The notes: generated by a model from the letters alone, not told the origin. A DNA stretch of 64,000 bases from Microbacterium paraoxydans (GCF_018224615.1 NZ_JAGTUK010000003.1:820786-884785); one strand, 5' to 3'. Positions 26,312-34,775 are shown, counted from the stretch's first letter. A program made the numbers and translations.

Positions 26312-27199
26312 TCACACGAGGAAGACCGGCAGCAGCCCGGGGTTGTGCGCGTGCACCAGCACCGCGAACACGACGGCGTCGAACAGCAGGTGGACGGTCA
26401 CCACGTAGGCGAGCGAGTGCGTGCGGAGGAAGATGAAGCCCTGCAGCAGCGCGAACGGGATGGTCAGCAGCGGTCCCCACTCGCGGTACCCGAGCTCCCA
26501 CAGGAACGACACGAACACGATCGACTGCAGCACGTTCGCGAGCGCGTCGGGGAAGTGCCGGCGCAGCAGCGCGAAGACCGTGCAGATGAAGAACAGCTCG
26601 TCCCAGATGCCGACGGCACCGACGCCCACGAAGAGGCGGGCGATCAGGTCGGGCGTGTCGACCACGGGCCAGTTCTGGTACACGCCGCTGGTGATGAAGT
26701 AGTACGGCAGGATCAGCCAGCCCAGCACGAGCACGGCGACCAGCCACCCCCACTGCAGCCGGCCCCAGCGTCGTCCGGTGCGCCACGGGAACGAGATCGC
26801 GCGGTCGCGATAGACGAAGCGGGAGATCAGGTAGGGCACGGCGACCGCGCCGCCCAGGGCCAGCGTGAACCGCAGCATCGCGAGGTTGTCGAGCTCCGCG
26901 GCGAGCGGGATCACGCTCACGATCAGCATGCCGAGCGCGATGAGCGACAGGTCACGCGTGAGGGACGGCGTCCGCGCGCCGTCCTCCTTCTCGTGTTCCG
27001 CGCCCGCTGCACCAGCCATCACGCGGCTCGGCACCCGTGTGCGCTCGACGAGCCACGCCGCCGCGACACCGAGCGCGAGCAGCAGCCACCCGAGCCACGG
27101 CACCTCGAGCACGAAGAACGCGGGGGCTGCGGCGCACACGAGCACGGCCGCCACCACGCTGCCCGCGCGGACGGAGGGAGCGACCGGAGCGGAGGTCAC
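26312..27199 (-). CDS. CPBP-family intramembrane protein with degenerate motif
   Basis: 295 residues, about eight helices. The C-terminal half has the CPBP/Abi fold pattern: first motif WDELFF (Asp200-Glu201, where EExxxR is usual), then FLWELGYREW, then a helix with RTHSLAYVVTVHLLFD (His261, His270). The first glutamate is replaced by aspartate and the arginine is absent, so protease activity is uncertain. The GTG start overlaps the trmB stop by four bases (GTGA), implying coupled translation. A central linker (about 70-90) is charged. Confidence 0.8.
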   Translation of the reverse strand: MTSAPVAPSVRAGSVVAAVLVCAAAPAFFVLEVPWLGWLLLALGVAAAWLVERTRVPSRVMAGAAGAEHEKEDGARTPSLTRDLSLIALGMLIVSVIPLAAELDNLAMLRFTLALGGAVAVPYLISRFVYRDRAISFPWRTGRRWGRLQWGWLVAVLVLGWLILPYYFITSGVYQNWPVVDTPDLIARLFVGVGAVGIWDELFFICTVFALLRRHFPDALANVLQSIVFVSFLWELGYREWGPLLTIPFALLQGFIFLRTHSLAYVVTVHLLFDAVVFAVLVHAHNPGLLPVFLV

Positions 27200-27921
27200 G
27201 TGCGCGCCCGCCGCCGGTACACGAGGTCGCGGATGTCGCGCCCCTTCGCGATGCCCTTGCGCTCGAACGCCGTCATCACCCGCCCGTCGAAGCGGTCCGC
27301 CCACTCGCCGTCGAACGCGCGCTCGAAGTGCGGGTCGTCGTCGAGCACCTCGCGCATCTGGAGCGCGTAGTCCTCCCAGTCGGTCGCGAGCCGCAGCAGA
27401 CCGCCGTCGCGGAGCGCCCTGGCCGCGGTCGCCCCGAAACCGGGGCGGACCAGACGCCGCTTGGTGTGCCGCTTCTTGTGCCACGGGTCGGGGAAGAAGA
27501 TCCACACTTCGCGCGCAGCCGCCTCGGGCAGGTACGACGACAGCACTTCTGGCGCGTTCGCCTCGACCACGCGGAGGTTGCGCGCGCCCTCGCGATCGGC
27601 GTCGAGCATGGTGCGAGCGAGACCGGCCCGGAACACCTCGACCGCCAGGAAGTCGTCGCCGGGGCGGGAGGAGGCGGCGGCGACGATCGCGTGTCCCTGC
27701 CCGGAACCGATCTCGACGTAGAGGTCGGCCTCGCGCCCGTACTCGGCCGCGGGGTCCAGCCGCGCCTCGGGGTGCACCGAGGTCCACGCCACGTCGCGCG
27801 GCACGTCGAGCAGGTAGTGCGGGCCGAGCTCGGCGAAGGCGCGCTCCTGCGCGTCGGACATCCGGCCGCTGCGGCGCACGAAAGACACCGGTTCGTCGCG
27901 GAAAGTGCGGGGTTCGGGCAT
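27196..27921 (-). CDS. trmB: tRNA (guanine-N7-)-methyltransferase TrmB
   Basis: 241 residues. SAM site EIGSGQGHAIVAAA, the DPWHKKRHTKRRLV motif that binds tRNA and substrate, and ATDWEDYAL near the C-terminus identify TrmB. It makes m7G46 in the variable loop of tRNA using S-adenosylmethionine. ATG 27921 is preceded by TACCCT and six bases, so the mRNA is probably leaderless. It is translationally coupled to the CPBP gene downstream. Confidence 0.96.
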   Translation of the reverse strand: MPEPRTFRDEPVSFVRRSGRMSDAQERAFAELGPHYLLDVPRDVAWTSVHPEARLDPAAEYGREADLYVEIGSGQGHAIVAAASSRPGDDFLAVEVFRAGLARTMLDADREGARNLRVVEANAPEVLSSYLPEAAAREVWIFFPDPWHKKRHTKRRLVRPGFGATAARALRDGGLLRLATDWEDYALQMREVLDDDPHFERAFDGEWADRFDGRVMTAFERKGIAKGRDIRDLVYRRRART

Positions 27922-27927
27922 GGTTCC

Positions 27928-27933
27928 AGGGTA
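27928..27933 (-). promoter_or_regulatory. Leaderless -10 box of trmB
   Basis: TACCCT on the minus strand, six bases before ATG 27921. Confidence 0.6.
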
Positions 27934-27966
27934 GCCGTCGGCGTTGCGCCGCCCCGACCCTCGGCC

Positions 27967-28806
27967 CTAGCCCGTGGGCTCGGTGACGAAGTCGATCAGC
28001 TCTTCCACGCGGCCGAGCAGGGCGGGCTCGAGGTCGCGGTACGTGGTCACCTTGGACAGGATGTGCTGCCAGGCCCGCGCCGTATCGGCCTGCGTCTCGT
28101 GGGGCCAGCCGAAAGCCCGGCAGATGCCCGTCTTCCAGTCCACTCCCCGCGGGATCTCCGGCCACGCGGCGATGCCCAGAGCCTGCGGCGTCACGCACTG
28201 CCAGACGTCGACGAACGGGTGCCCCACGATGCGCACGTGGCTCCCGTGGGGTCCGCGGGCGACGGCCTCCGCGATGCGCGACTCCTTCGACCCGGGCACG
28301 AGGTGGTCCACCAGCACGCCGTAGCGGCGGGTGCGGCTGGGCGGCTCGGCGGCGAGCAGTTCGTCGAGCAGGTCCACGCCCTGCAGGTACTCGACCACGA
28401 CGCCCTCCACGCGCAGGTCGGCGCCCCACACCTTCTCCACGAGTTCGGCGTCGTGACGACCCTCCACGAGGATGCGGCTGGGGAGCGCCGTCCTGGCGCG
28501 CTGGTCGGCGACCGCGAAAGACCCGGAGGCCGTCCGCCGTGGCCCCTGCTCCTTCGCCGCCGGCACGGTCAGGCGCACGGGTGCGCCGTCGATCAGGAAG
28601 CCGCCGCCCAGGGGGAACAGGCGCTTCCGTCCCTTCCAGTCCTCGAGTTCCACCGTGCCGCCCTGCACGCGCGTCACCGCGCCGCAATAGCCGTCCGCGG
28701 CGACCTCGACGACCAGGTCGATCTCGGCCGGCACGGTCGGCACGGGCTTCGCTCCGCGCTCGCGCCAACCCGTCGCCAGCACATCCGATCCGTACCTGTC
28801 GTCCAT
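27967..28806 (-). CDS. DUF3097 family protein
   Basis: 279 residues. The start MDDRYGSDVLATGW and the internal ILVEGRHDAELVEKVWG, GVLVDHLVPGSKESRIA and GHPFVDVWQCV segments are typical of DUF3097. VEGRHDAELV and the DHL motif resemble a Toprim fold, suggesting a nucleic-acid role, but none is proven. The family is confined to actinobacteria. ATG 28806 is right after GGAGGGC, too close for a ribosome site; a TACGCT box before it indicates a leaderless start. Lies upstream of trmB on the same strand with a 45-base gap. Confidence 0.88.
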   Translation of the reverse strand: MDDRYGSDVLATGWRERGAKPVPTVPAEIDLVVEVAADGYCGAVTRVQGGTVELEDWKGRKRLFPLGGGFLIDGAPVRLTVPAAKEQGPRRTASGSFAVADQRARTALPSRILVEGRHDAELVEKVWGADLRVEGVVVEYLQGVDLLDELLAAEPPSRTRRYGVLVDHLVPGSKESRIAEAVARGPHGSHVRIVGHPFVDVWQCVTPQALGIAAWPEIPRGVDWKTGICRAFGWPHETQADTARAWQHILSKVTTYRDLEPALLGRVEELIDFVTEPTG

Positions 28807-28813
28807 GCCCTCC

Positions 28814-28819
28814 AGCGTA
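28814..28819 (-). promoter_or_regulatory. Leaderless -10 box of the DUF3097 gene
   Basis: TACGCT on the minus strand, seven bases before ATG 28806. Confidence 0.55.
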
Positions 28820-28928
28820 TGTGTCTCCGCTCCTGGCGAACGGCGATGCGGCCGTGGGCGCTGTCGCGTGTCGGGTGCAGTGCATAGACTCGTGACATGG
28901 GGCTCGGCTGCCGGTCGAAGGGAACACG

Positions 28929-30947
28929 ATGACGAAACGGTGGCTCGCGCTGGCCGCATTCCTTCTGGTCGCGCTCATCGGGTCGTTCGGCACGTCCGCG
29001 GCCTTCGCCACCGATCCGCTCACGCTCGACGCGGGGTATGTCACCGACCGGGCCGGCGCGCTGAGCCCGTCCGAGAAGAGCGCCGTGGAGTCCCGCCTGC
29101 AGGAGCTCTCGGCCAACTCGTCCGCCGATCTCTTCGTCGTCCTCGTCGACGACTTCACCAACCCCTCCGACAGTGCCGCGTGGGCCGACGCCGTCGCATC
29201 CGCCAGCAACCTCGGCCCCTCCCAGTACCTGCTCGCGATCGCGGTCGAGGGCCGCAGTCTCTATATCTCCGCCGATTCCGCCGGCCCGCTCAGCAACAGC
29301 CAGCTCGACGGCATCGAGAACGACATCGCCCCGCTCGCGGCGAACGGCGACTGGGCGGGAGCGATCACGCTCGCCGCCGACGAGATCCAGGGCGACGGCG
29401 GCGCCGGTGCCCTGCGCGTGACGCTCGTCGTGGTCGGGATCATCGCCGCGGCGCTGGTGATCTGGCTCATCGTGGCTCTGATCCGCCGTGCGCGCCGCAA
29501 CGCCGCCATCCGGGAGCGCGGCGCGATGCCGGAGACGCCCGACCCGGCGGACCCCTTCTCGACGCTCACCGACGCGCAGGTGGAGCAGCAGGCGGGTGCC
29601 GCCCTGGTCCAGGCCGACGACGCCATCACCTCCAGCCGCGAGGAGCTCGGTTTCGCGGTGGCGCAGTTCGGCGACGGAGCGACGGCCGAATTCACCCGGG
29701 CGGTCGACGAGGCGAAGGCGAAGATCGCCGAGGCGTTCGACCTGCGGCAGAAGCTCGACGACGAGATCGAGGACTCGGTCCACGACCGTCGGGCGTGGCA
29801 TATCCGCATCATCCAGATCGCCGACGAGATCGACCGGGTGCTCGACGACAACACCGAGGCTTTCGACGCGCTGCGCAAGCTGGAGCAGAACGCGCCCCAG
29901 GAGCTCGAACGCGTGCGCGGCGAGCGTGCCGCGCTGACGCCCCTGCTGCCGGCGGCCGCGTCGTCGCTCGGCGCGCTGTCGGCCGCGTACGACCCGGCCG
30001 CGTTCGCCACGGTGGCCGACAACCCGTCGCAGGCGCAGGAGCGCGCGGCCCTCGCTGACCGATCGATCGAGGCCGCGTCGCAGGCGATCGCCGCTGGCCG
30101 GTCGGGTGAGGCGGCGTTCGCGATCCGCACGGCCGAGCAGTCGGTCGCGCAGGCCACTCAGCTGGTGCAGGCGATCGCGGCGCTGGGCACCGAGCTCACG
30201 GCCACCGAGAGCGCAGCGCAGGCACTGGTCGCGGAGCTGCAGGCCGATCTCGCGGCTGCCGCGCAGCTCCCCGATCCCTCCGGCGCCATCGCTGCCGCGG
30301 CCTCCGGCACCGCGCAGCAGCTGGAGGTGGCGCGGGCCGATCTGACCGGGGCGGCCAAGAACCCGCAGCGGGCCCTCGACGCCCTCACGGCCGCGAACAC
30401 GCAGATCGACGCCGCACTCTCCCAGGGTCGCGAGGCCGTCGACCGGGCACGCCGGGCTCAGCAGCTGCTCGAGCCGACCCTGGCTCAGGCGAACTCGGAG
30501 ATCCGCGCGACGCGCGAGTTCATCGAGACCCGTCGCGGCACGGTCGGCTCCACCGCGCGGACACGACTCGCGAGTGCCGAGGCGTCTCTCACGCAGGCGC
30601 TCACGCTGCGCACGACCGATGTGGAGCGAGCGCTGGCCGAGGCGACCAGGGCGCTCGACCTCGCCAGGCAGGCCACCGCGTCCGCCGAGTCCGACGTCCG
30701 CTCCTACAGCCCGGCCGTGGTCTCGGACGACGCGTGGGGTGGGCTCTTCGGAGGCTCGACGCGCTCAGGCGGCTCGGGCATCGGCGGCGACATCCTCGGC
30801 GGGATCATCGGCGGGCTCCTGGCGGGCGGCGGTGGCGGGGGTTCCTCCCGTCGCAGCAGCGGCTGGCGTTCCTCCAGCGGCGGCGGATTCCGCAGCTCCG
30901 GCTTCGGCGGCGGAGGCCGCGGACGCTCCGGGGGGCGACGCTTCTGA
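28929..30947 (+). CDS. TPM-domain membrane protein with long coiled coil and Gly/Ser tail
   Basis: 672 residues. Signal peptide (about 1-27), extracytoplasmic TPM domain (about 30-160; GYVTDRAGALSPSEKSAVES at its start), one membrane helix (about 158-182), then a ~430-residue alanine-rich helical region likely forming coiled coils in the cytoplasm, and a C-terminal Gly/Ser/Arg-rich tail. TPM proteins (YgcG/Psb32-like) are linked to membrane-protein quality control and photosystem repair in other taxa. RBS GAAGGGAAC; a possible -10 TAGACT is at 28885. PspA follows after 59 bases, implying a joint envelope-stress role. Confidence 0.9.
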   Translation: MTKRWLALAAFLLVALIGSFGTSAAFATDPLTLDAGYVTDRAGALSPSEKSAVESRLQELSANSSADLFVVLVDDFTNPSDSAAWADAVASASNLGPSQYLLAIAVEGRSLYISADSAGPLSNSQLDGIENDIAPLAANGDWAGAITLAADEIQGDGGAGALRVTLVVVGIIAAALVIWLIVALIRRARRNAAIRERGAMPETPDPADPFSTLTDAQVEQQAGAALVQADDAITSSREELGFAVAQFGDGATAEFTRAVDEAKAKIAEAFDLRQKLDDEIEDSVHDRRAWHIRIIQIADEIDRVLDDNTEAFDALRKLEQNAPQELERVRGERAALTPLLPAAASSLGALSAAYDPAAFATVADNPSQAQERAALADRSIEAASQAIAAGRSGEAAFAIRTAEQSVAQATQLVQAIAALGTELTATESAAQALVAELQADLAAAAQLPDPSGAIAAAASGTAQQLEVARADLTGAAKNPQRALDALTAANTQIDAALSQGREAVDRARRAQQLLEPTLAQANSEIRATREFIETRRGTVGSTARTRLASAEASLTQALTLRTTDVERALAEATRALDLARQATASAESDVRSYSPAVVSDDAWGGLFGGSTRSGGSGIGGDILGGIIGGLLAGGGGGGSSRRSSGWRSSSGGGFRSSGFGGGGRGRSGGRRF

Positions 30948-31006
30948 TCCCCCGCACAGACACCTACGACACGATTCTCAAGACGCCCCTCTGAAAGGAA
31001 CCACGC

Positions 31007-31753
31007 ATGACCGCCAAGCAGTCCATCTTCGGACGGATCTCGACCCTCGTCCGCGCGAACATCAACGCCCTCCTGGATTCTGCGGAAGACCCGCAGAAGA
31101 TGCTCGACCAGCTCGTGCGCGACTACACCAACAGCATCGCCGACGCCGAGTCCGCCATCGCGGAGACCATCGGCAACCTGCGGCTGCTCGAGCGCGACCA
31201 CGAGGAGGACGTGCAGGCGGCGACGGAGTGGGGCAACAAGGCCCTCGCCGCGAGCCGCAAGGCCGACGAGATGCGCGGCGCGGGCAACACCGCCGACGCC
31301 GACAAGTTCGACAACCTCGCCAAGATCGCGCTACAGCGTCAGATCAGCGCCGAGCGCGAGGCGACCGGTGCCGAGCCGCAGATCGCCGCGCAGACCGAGA
31401 TCGTCGACAAGCTCAAGAGCGGCCTGAACGGCATGAAGGAGAAGCTCAACGAGCTCAAGAACAAGCGCAGCGAACTCCTCGCCCGTGCCAAGGTCGCCGA
31501 GGCGCAGACCAAGGTGCAGGATGCGGTGAGCTCGATCAACGTGCTCGACCCCACCAGCGAGCTGGGGCGCTTCGAGGACAAGGTCCGCCGCCAGGAGGCT
31601 CTCGCCCAGGGCAAGGCCGAGCTCGCGGCTTCGAGCCTCGATGCGCAGTTCGAGAGCCTGGAAGACCTCGGCGAGCTGACCGAGGTCGAGGCGCGACTGG
31701 CGGAGCTCAAGGCCGGTGGCGCTGCTCCCCGACAGGCGCTCGAAGGCTCCTGA
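31007..31753 (+). CDS. PspA/IM30 family protein
   Basis: 248 residues, almost wholly helical. The opening SIFGRISTLVRANINALLDS and EDPQKMLDQLVRDYTNSIAD are classic PspA/IM30 helices. These proteins polymerise on damaged membranes to stabilise them. RBS GAAAGGAACC. Forms an operon with the TPM protein upstream and is followed by a strong hairpin terminator. Confidence 0.93.
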   Translation: MTAKQSIFGRISTLVRANINALLDSAEDPQKMLDQLVRDYTNSIADAESAIAETIGNLRLLERDHEEDVQAATEWGNKALAASRKADEMRGAGNTADADKFDNLAKIALQRQISAEREATGAEPQIAAQTEIVDKLKSGLNGMKEKLNELKNKRSELLARAKVAEAQTKVQDAVSSINVLDPTSELGRFEDKVRRQEALAQGKAELAASSLDAQFESLEDLGELTEVEARLAELKAGGAAPRQALEGS

Positions 31754-31762
31754 TCCCTTCGC

Positions 31763-31793
31763 GGATGCCCCGGGCCCGGTGCTCGGGGCATCC
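31763..31793 (+). terminator. Hairpin terminator after pspA
   Basis: GGATGCCCCG (31763-31772) pairs with CGGGGCATCC (31784-31793) across an 11-base loop, 9 bases after the pspA stop. Short T-rich stretch follows (TGCTTCTGCGTTC). The same stem recurs after metY. Confidence 0.7.
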
Positions 31794-31820
31794 GTGCTTC
31801 TGCGTTCGAGAGGTTTTCCC

Positions 31821-32624
31821 ATGGTGCGCTTCCTCGTCGTCCCGCAGTGGCAGGGCTCGCCCGCCGCGCGGGCCATGCTCCTGGTCGATGGAGCGTCGGC
31901 GATCGCCGGCGACCTCCCCCGCGCCGCGACCACCGTGCTGGAGGTACCCGTCGAGGCGGGTGAGGCTCTCGGCACGGGCGTGCGGCGGCTCAGCGCGCTG
32001 CGGCGCACCCGAGAGCTCGTGCGCGAGCACCTCGAGGCCGACACGGTCCTGATCGGCGGCGACTGCAGCATCACGGTTGCCGCGCTCGACGCTCTCCCCG
32101 GCGGGACCGACGATGTCGCGGTCGTGTGGTGCGATGCGCATGCCGACCTGCACACCCCGGAGTCGTCTCCCTCCGGCGCGTTCTCCGGCATGGCACTGCG
32201 CGCGGTGCTCGGCGAAGGCGAGGAGCAGTTGGTGCTCTCCCCCGGTGTGCCGCGCGAGCGCGTGGTGACGGTCGGTGTCCGCAACGTCGACGATGCCGAG
32301 GTCGATCCGCTCGCCGCGCTCACGAGCCTGTCGGTCGCCGACCTCGACGATCCGGATGCGCTGGCCGTGGCCGTGCAGGCGACGGGTGCCCGCCGGGTGT
32401 GGGTGCACATCGACGTGGACGTCCTCGACCCTGCGGCGTTCGCCGGAGTGTCGTCCGCTGTGCCGTTCGGGGTGTCGCCGGCGGCGCTGAGCGCCGCGAT
32501 CCGCCGTCTTCGCGAGAGCGTGCCCCTCGCGGGGGCGACGATCGCGGGCTTCGCCCCCCGATCGCCGGCCGATGCGGTCGACGACCTGGGTGCGCTGCTG
32601 CGCCTGGTGGGGGCCGTCGCATGA
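31821..32624 (+). CDS. Arginase/ureohydrolase family protein
   Basis: 267 residues. Metal-binding motifs in order: GGDCS (79-83), CDAHADLHTP (Asp105, His107, Asp109) and HIDVDVLDP. The family usually has GGDHS; here Cys82 replaces one Mn-binding histidine, so metal use or activity may differ. It would hydrolyse a guanidino or related compound. ATG 31821 is preferred over the longer frame, which overlaps the terminator. Its stop overlaps the next start by four bases (ATGA). Confidence 0.88.
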   Translation: MVRFLVVPQWQGSPAARAMLLVDGASAIAGDLPRAATTVLEVPVEAGEALGTGVRRLSALRRTRELVREHLEADTVLIGGDCSITVAALDALPGGTDDVAVVWCDAHADLHTPESSPSGAFSGMALRAVLGEGEEQLVLSPGVPRERVVTVGVRNVDDAEVDPLAALTSLSVADLDDPDALAVAVQATGARRVWVHIDVDVLDPAAFAGVSSAVPFGVSPAALSAAIRRLRESVPLAGATIAGFAPRSPADAVDDLGALLRLVGAVA

Positions 32625-33076
32625 CGCCGCCCGAGGGCTGGCAGGGGGTGGCGGCCGAGCGGCTCCGTCGCGGGCGGCGACTGGACCGCCGGATCCCCGC
32701 GTTCCTGCTGCGCTCCCCTATCAGCCGCCTGGGCTATGCATGGGGCACGGCCGTCGGCTGGGTGTGGGGCTCGTTGTGGAGCACCGGTCCGATCGAGCGG
32801 CGCGGCGGACTGTGGATCTTCCGCGGCATGCCCTCGTGGACGTTCAACCGCGGCGGCGTGTGCGTGGGCGGCTGCTTCCTCACGGGCGACGAACCGCCGA
32901 CCGATGCGGTGCTGCGGCACGAGGCCGTGCACAAGACACAGTGGCTGCGCTACGGCTTCCTGATGCCGGTGCTCTACCTGTTCGCGGGTCGCGATCCGCT
33001 GCGCAACCGCTTCGAGATCGAGGCGGGCCTGGAGGACGGCAACTACATCCGCCGCGGGCGTCGAGTCAGCGCGTGA
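32621..33076 (+). CDS. Small protein with HExxH motif (putative metallopeptidase-like)
   Basis: 151 residues. A basic N-terminus is followed by a mildly hydrophobic segment (about 36-54), two cysteines (Cys81, Cys85) and RHEAVHKTQWLRYG, which contains HExxH (100-104). Glutamates at 132/134 could be the third zinc ligand. Homologues are, as I recall, sometimes labelled Fe-S oxidoreductase, but no iron-sulfur motif supports that. It is translated together with the arginase-family gene (ATGA overlap), so the two products may work in one pathway. Its 3' end overlaps the convergent SIP gene by 11 bases. Confidence 0.75.
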   Translation: MTPPEGWQGVAAERLRRGRRLDRRIPAFLLRSPISRLGYAWGTAVGWVWGSLWSTGPIERRGGLWIFRGMPSWTFNRGGVCVGGCFLTGDEPPTDAVLRHEAVHKTQWLRYGFLMPVLYLFAGRDPLRNRFEIEAGLEDGNYIRRGRRVSA

Positions 33077-33536
33077 CGGGCAGCAGCCCGAAGCGCTCCG
33101 GAGCGTGGATCAGCTCGGGAGCGATGCCGAGCGCACCGGTGAGGTGCTCGACGATGTCGGCAGTGCCGAGGTAACCGCCCAGGAGCGTGACGTGCGTCTC
33201 GACCTCGTCATCGCACAGCATCTCGTCGGCCCATGCGCATGTGGCGCGTGCGAGCGCCTGGCCCGGCGCACAGGAACGGCCGCTGCCGGGAGCGCCGGAG
33301 CGCTGCCCGCGTGCCAGCCACGTCACGGTCATGCGGCCCGGTGCCTCGATCACGCCGATGTCGGATGCCTCCGGGACCTCGATGAAGATGCGACCCGATG
33401 CGCACAGCGGCAGCGTGGCGAGGAAGGCTTCGAGCTCCGCGAGGGAGTGCTCGTCCGCCGTCACGAGATGATGCGCGCGGCGTCGCGCCGCACGGCGTGC
33501 GGCACGGGTTCCGCGGGTCTCGAGCGAGGTGGTCAT
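33066..33536 (-). CDS. Stand-alone SIP (siderophore-interacting protein) domain protein
   Basis: 156 residues. Basic N-terminus (RAARRAARRRAHH), then a domain like the C-terminal NAD(P)-binding half of siderophore-interacting ferric reductases (HHLVTADEHSLAELEAFL; GRIFIEVPEASDIGVI; CAWADEMLCDDEVETHV). The FAD-binding N-terminal half normal for SIP proteins is absent, so it cannot by itself be a complete reductase and may act with a partner. ATG 33536 lies 23 bases after an iron box, which suggests induction when iron is low. Confidence 0.82.
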   Translation of the reverse strand: MTTSLETRGTRAARRAARRRAHHLVTADEHSLAELEAFLATLPLCASGRIFIEVPEASDIGVIEAPGRMTVTWLARGQRSGAPGSGRSCAPGQALARATCAWADEMLCDDEVETHVTLLGGYLGTADIVEHLTGALGIAPELIHAPERFGLLPVTR

Positions 33537-33559
33537 GGTGTCTTCATCGTACACCAAGT

Positions 33560-33578
33560 GAAGGCTTGCCTAACCTTC
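33560..33578 (-). promoter_or_regulatory. DtxR/IdeR-type iron box
   Basis: GAAGGTTAGGCAAGCCTTC on the minus strand matches 13 of 19 positions of the DtxR consensus (TTAGGTTAGGCTAACCTAA), with the AGGTTAGGC core intact. It overlaps where the -35 of the SIP promoter would lie; a TACGAT -10 is at 33545-33550. Predicts repression with iron. Confidence 0.75.
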
Positions 33579-33588
33579 GCTGCGGCGA

Positions 33589-34302
33589 TCAGTCGAGCGG
33601 CTCCACGAGGGCGGCGCGCAGGGCCTCCAGCTCGGCGTCCGTCAGGCCGTTGGCGCGCAAGTAGCCCGCAGCCGAGCCCCAGCGCTCGTCGATCTGGGCG
33701 AGCAGTCGGCGCATGACCTCCGCGGGCGACTGCGTGGCCAGTGCCACGGCGTGCACGGCCTCGGGGTGCTGGGCCCTCAGATACGCCGCGATCCGCCGGG
33801 AGCGCTCGGGCGGCAGCTGCGACTCGGTGAGCGCATAGTCGGCGATCACGGCCTCCCGGTCGGCGCCCACGGCCGACAGCGCGAGCGCCACGGTGACCCC
33901 CGTGCGGTCCTTGCCGACCGTGCAGTGCACGAGCGTCGGATCCCCGGTGGCGATGATGCGAATCGCTTCGACCAGGCGGTCGCCGCTCTCCTCCAGCAGG
34001 TGCAGGTACAGATCGTCGAGGCTGACATCCGACTCGAAGAACGAGCGCACCGACCCCAGGAAGAGGGGCAGGTGGGTGGTCTCCGGCCCGTCGATCTCGC
34101 TGGGCTCGGCGGCGACCTCCTCACCGTCGCGGAGATCGACGATGCGCTTCACCGCGTCGCGCAGCACCGCGGCTCCCGCCGGCGTCGCGGTCGAGAGCTG
34201 GCCGGACCTCAGCAGGACACCGGTGCGGATGCGCCCGCCCTCGGCGGGCATGCCCCCGACGTCGCGTACGTTCGTGACGCCGTCGACGTCGAGGACGGTC
34301 AT
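33589..34302 (-). CDS. Tyrosine-protein phosphatase (PTP-like, HCxxGKDRTG)
   Basis: 237 residues. N-terminal NVRDVGGMPAEGGRIRTGVL and the P-loop VHCTVGKDRTG (Cys127, Arg133) mark the bacterial dual-specificity/LipA-like phosphatase family that can act on phosphotyrosine or phosphoinositides. No signal peptide. ATG 34302 overlaps the stop of the upstream CMD-family gene by four bases (ATGA), so the two are coupled. Substrate unknown. Confidence 0.92.
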   Translation of the reverse strand: MTVLDVDGVTNVRDVGGMPAEGGRIRTGVLLRSGQLSTATPAGAAVLRDAVKRIVDLRDGEEVAAEPSEIDGPETTHLPLFLGSVRSFFESDVSLDDLYLHLLEESGDRLVEAIRIIATGDPTLVHCTVGKDRTGVTVALALSAVGADREAVIADYALTESQLPPERSRRIAAYLRAQHPEAVHAVALATQSPAEVMRRLLAQIDERWGSAAGYLRANGLTDAELEALRAALVEPLD

Positions 34303-34775
34303 GCCCCCGCCTGGGGGCTGCGCGGCGGCACCGGGTAGCGACCGGCGATGACGATGCGGTTGAACGCGTTGATCGACACGCACGCCCAGCTCAGCGCGGC
34401 GTACTCCTTCTCCGTGAACACACTCCCGACGAGGTCGTACACCTCGTCGGAGATCCCGTCCTCCGCGATGAACGTGAACGCCTCGGCGAGTTCCAGAGCG
34501 GCGCGCTCCCGGTCACTGAACACGCCGCTCTCCCGCCACACCGGGATCTGTGTGAGGGTGTCGGCGTCGATGCCCGCGGCGGCTGCTCGGTCCACGTGGA
34601 TGCGGGTGCAGTAGCTGCAGCCGTTGAGCTGCGAACAGTGGATCATGACGAGCTCCTTGAGGCGGTCGTCGATGCCGTTTGCGGCGCAGATGGAGCCGAC
34701 CGTCTTCGAGAACGCGTCGAGGGCCTGATACGCGGCCGGCTCGGTCTTGGAAAGGTGCACGCGCTGTTCGGTCAT
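34299..34775 (-). CDS. Carboxymuconolactone decarboxylase / AhpD-like protein
   Basis: 158 residues. The AhpD-type redox motif is NGCSYCTRIH (Cys53, Cys56, His60), and the helix KELVMIHCSQLNGCSYC is the family core. Likely a peroxidase-type or disulfide-handling enzyme rather than a true decarboxylase. The ATG is preceded by TATCAT and six bases, so the mRNA is probably leaderless. First gene of a two-gene operon with the PTP-like phosphatase. Confidence 0.9.
   Translation of the reverse strand: MTEQRVHLSKTEPAAYQALDAFSKTVGSICAANGIDDRLKELVMIHCSQLNGCSYCTRIHVDRAAAAGIDADTLTQIPVWRESGVFSDRERAALELAEAFTFIAEDGISDEVYDLVGSVFTEKEYAALSWACVSINAFNRIVIAGRYPVPPRSPQAGA

Noticed and set aside
32621..33076. Fe-S oxidoreductase
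   Set aside because: Only two cysteines, no cluster-binding motif; HExxH is the one clear motif.
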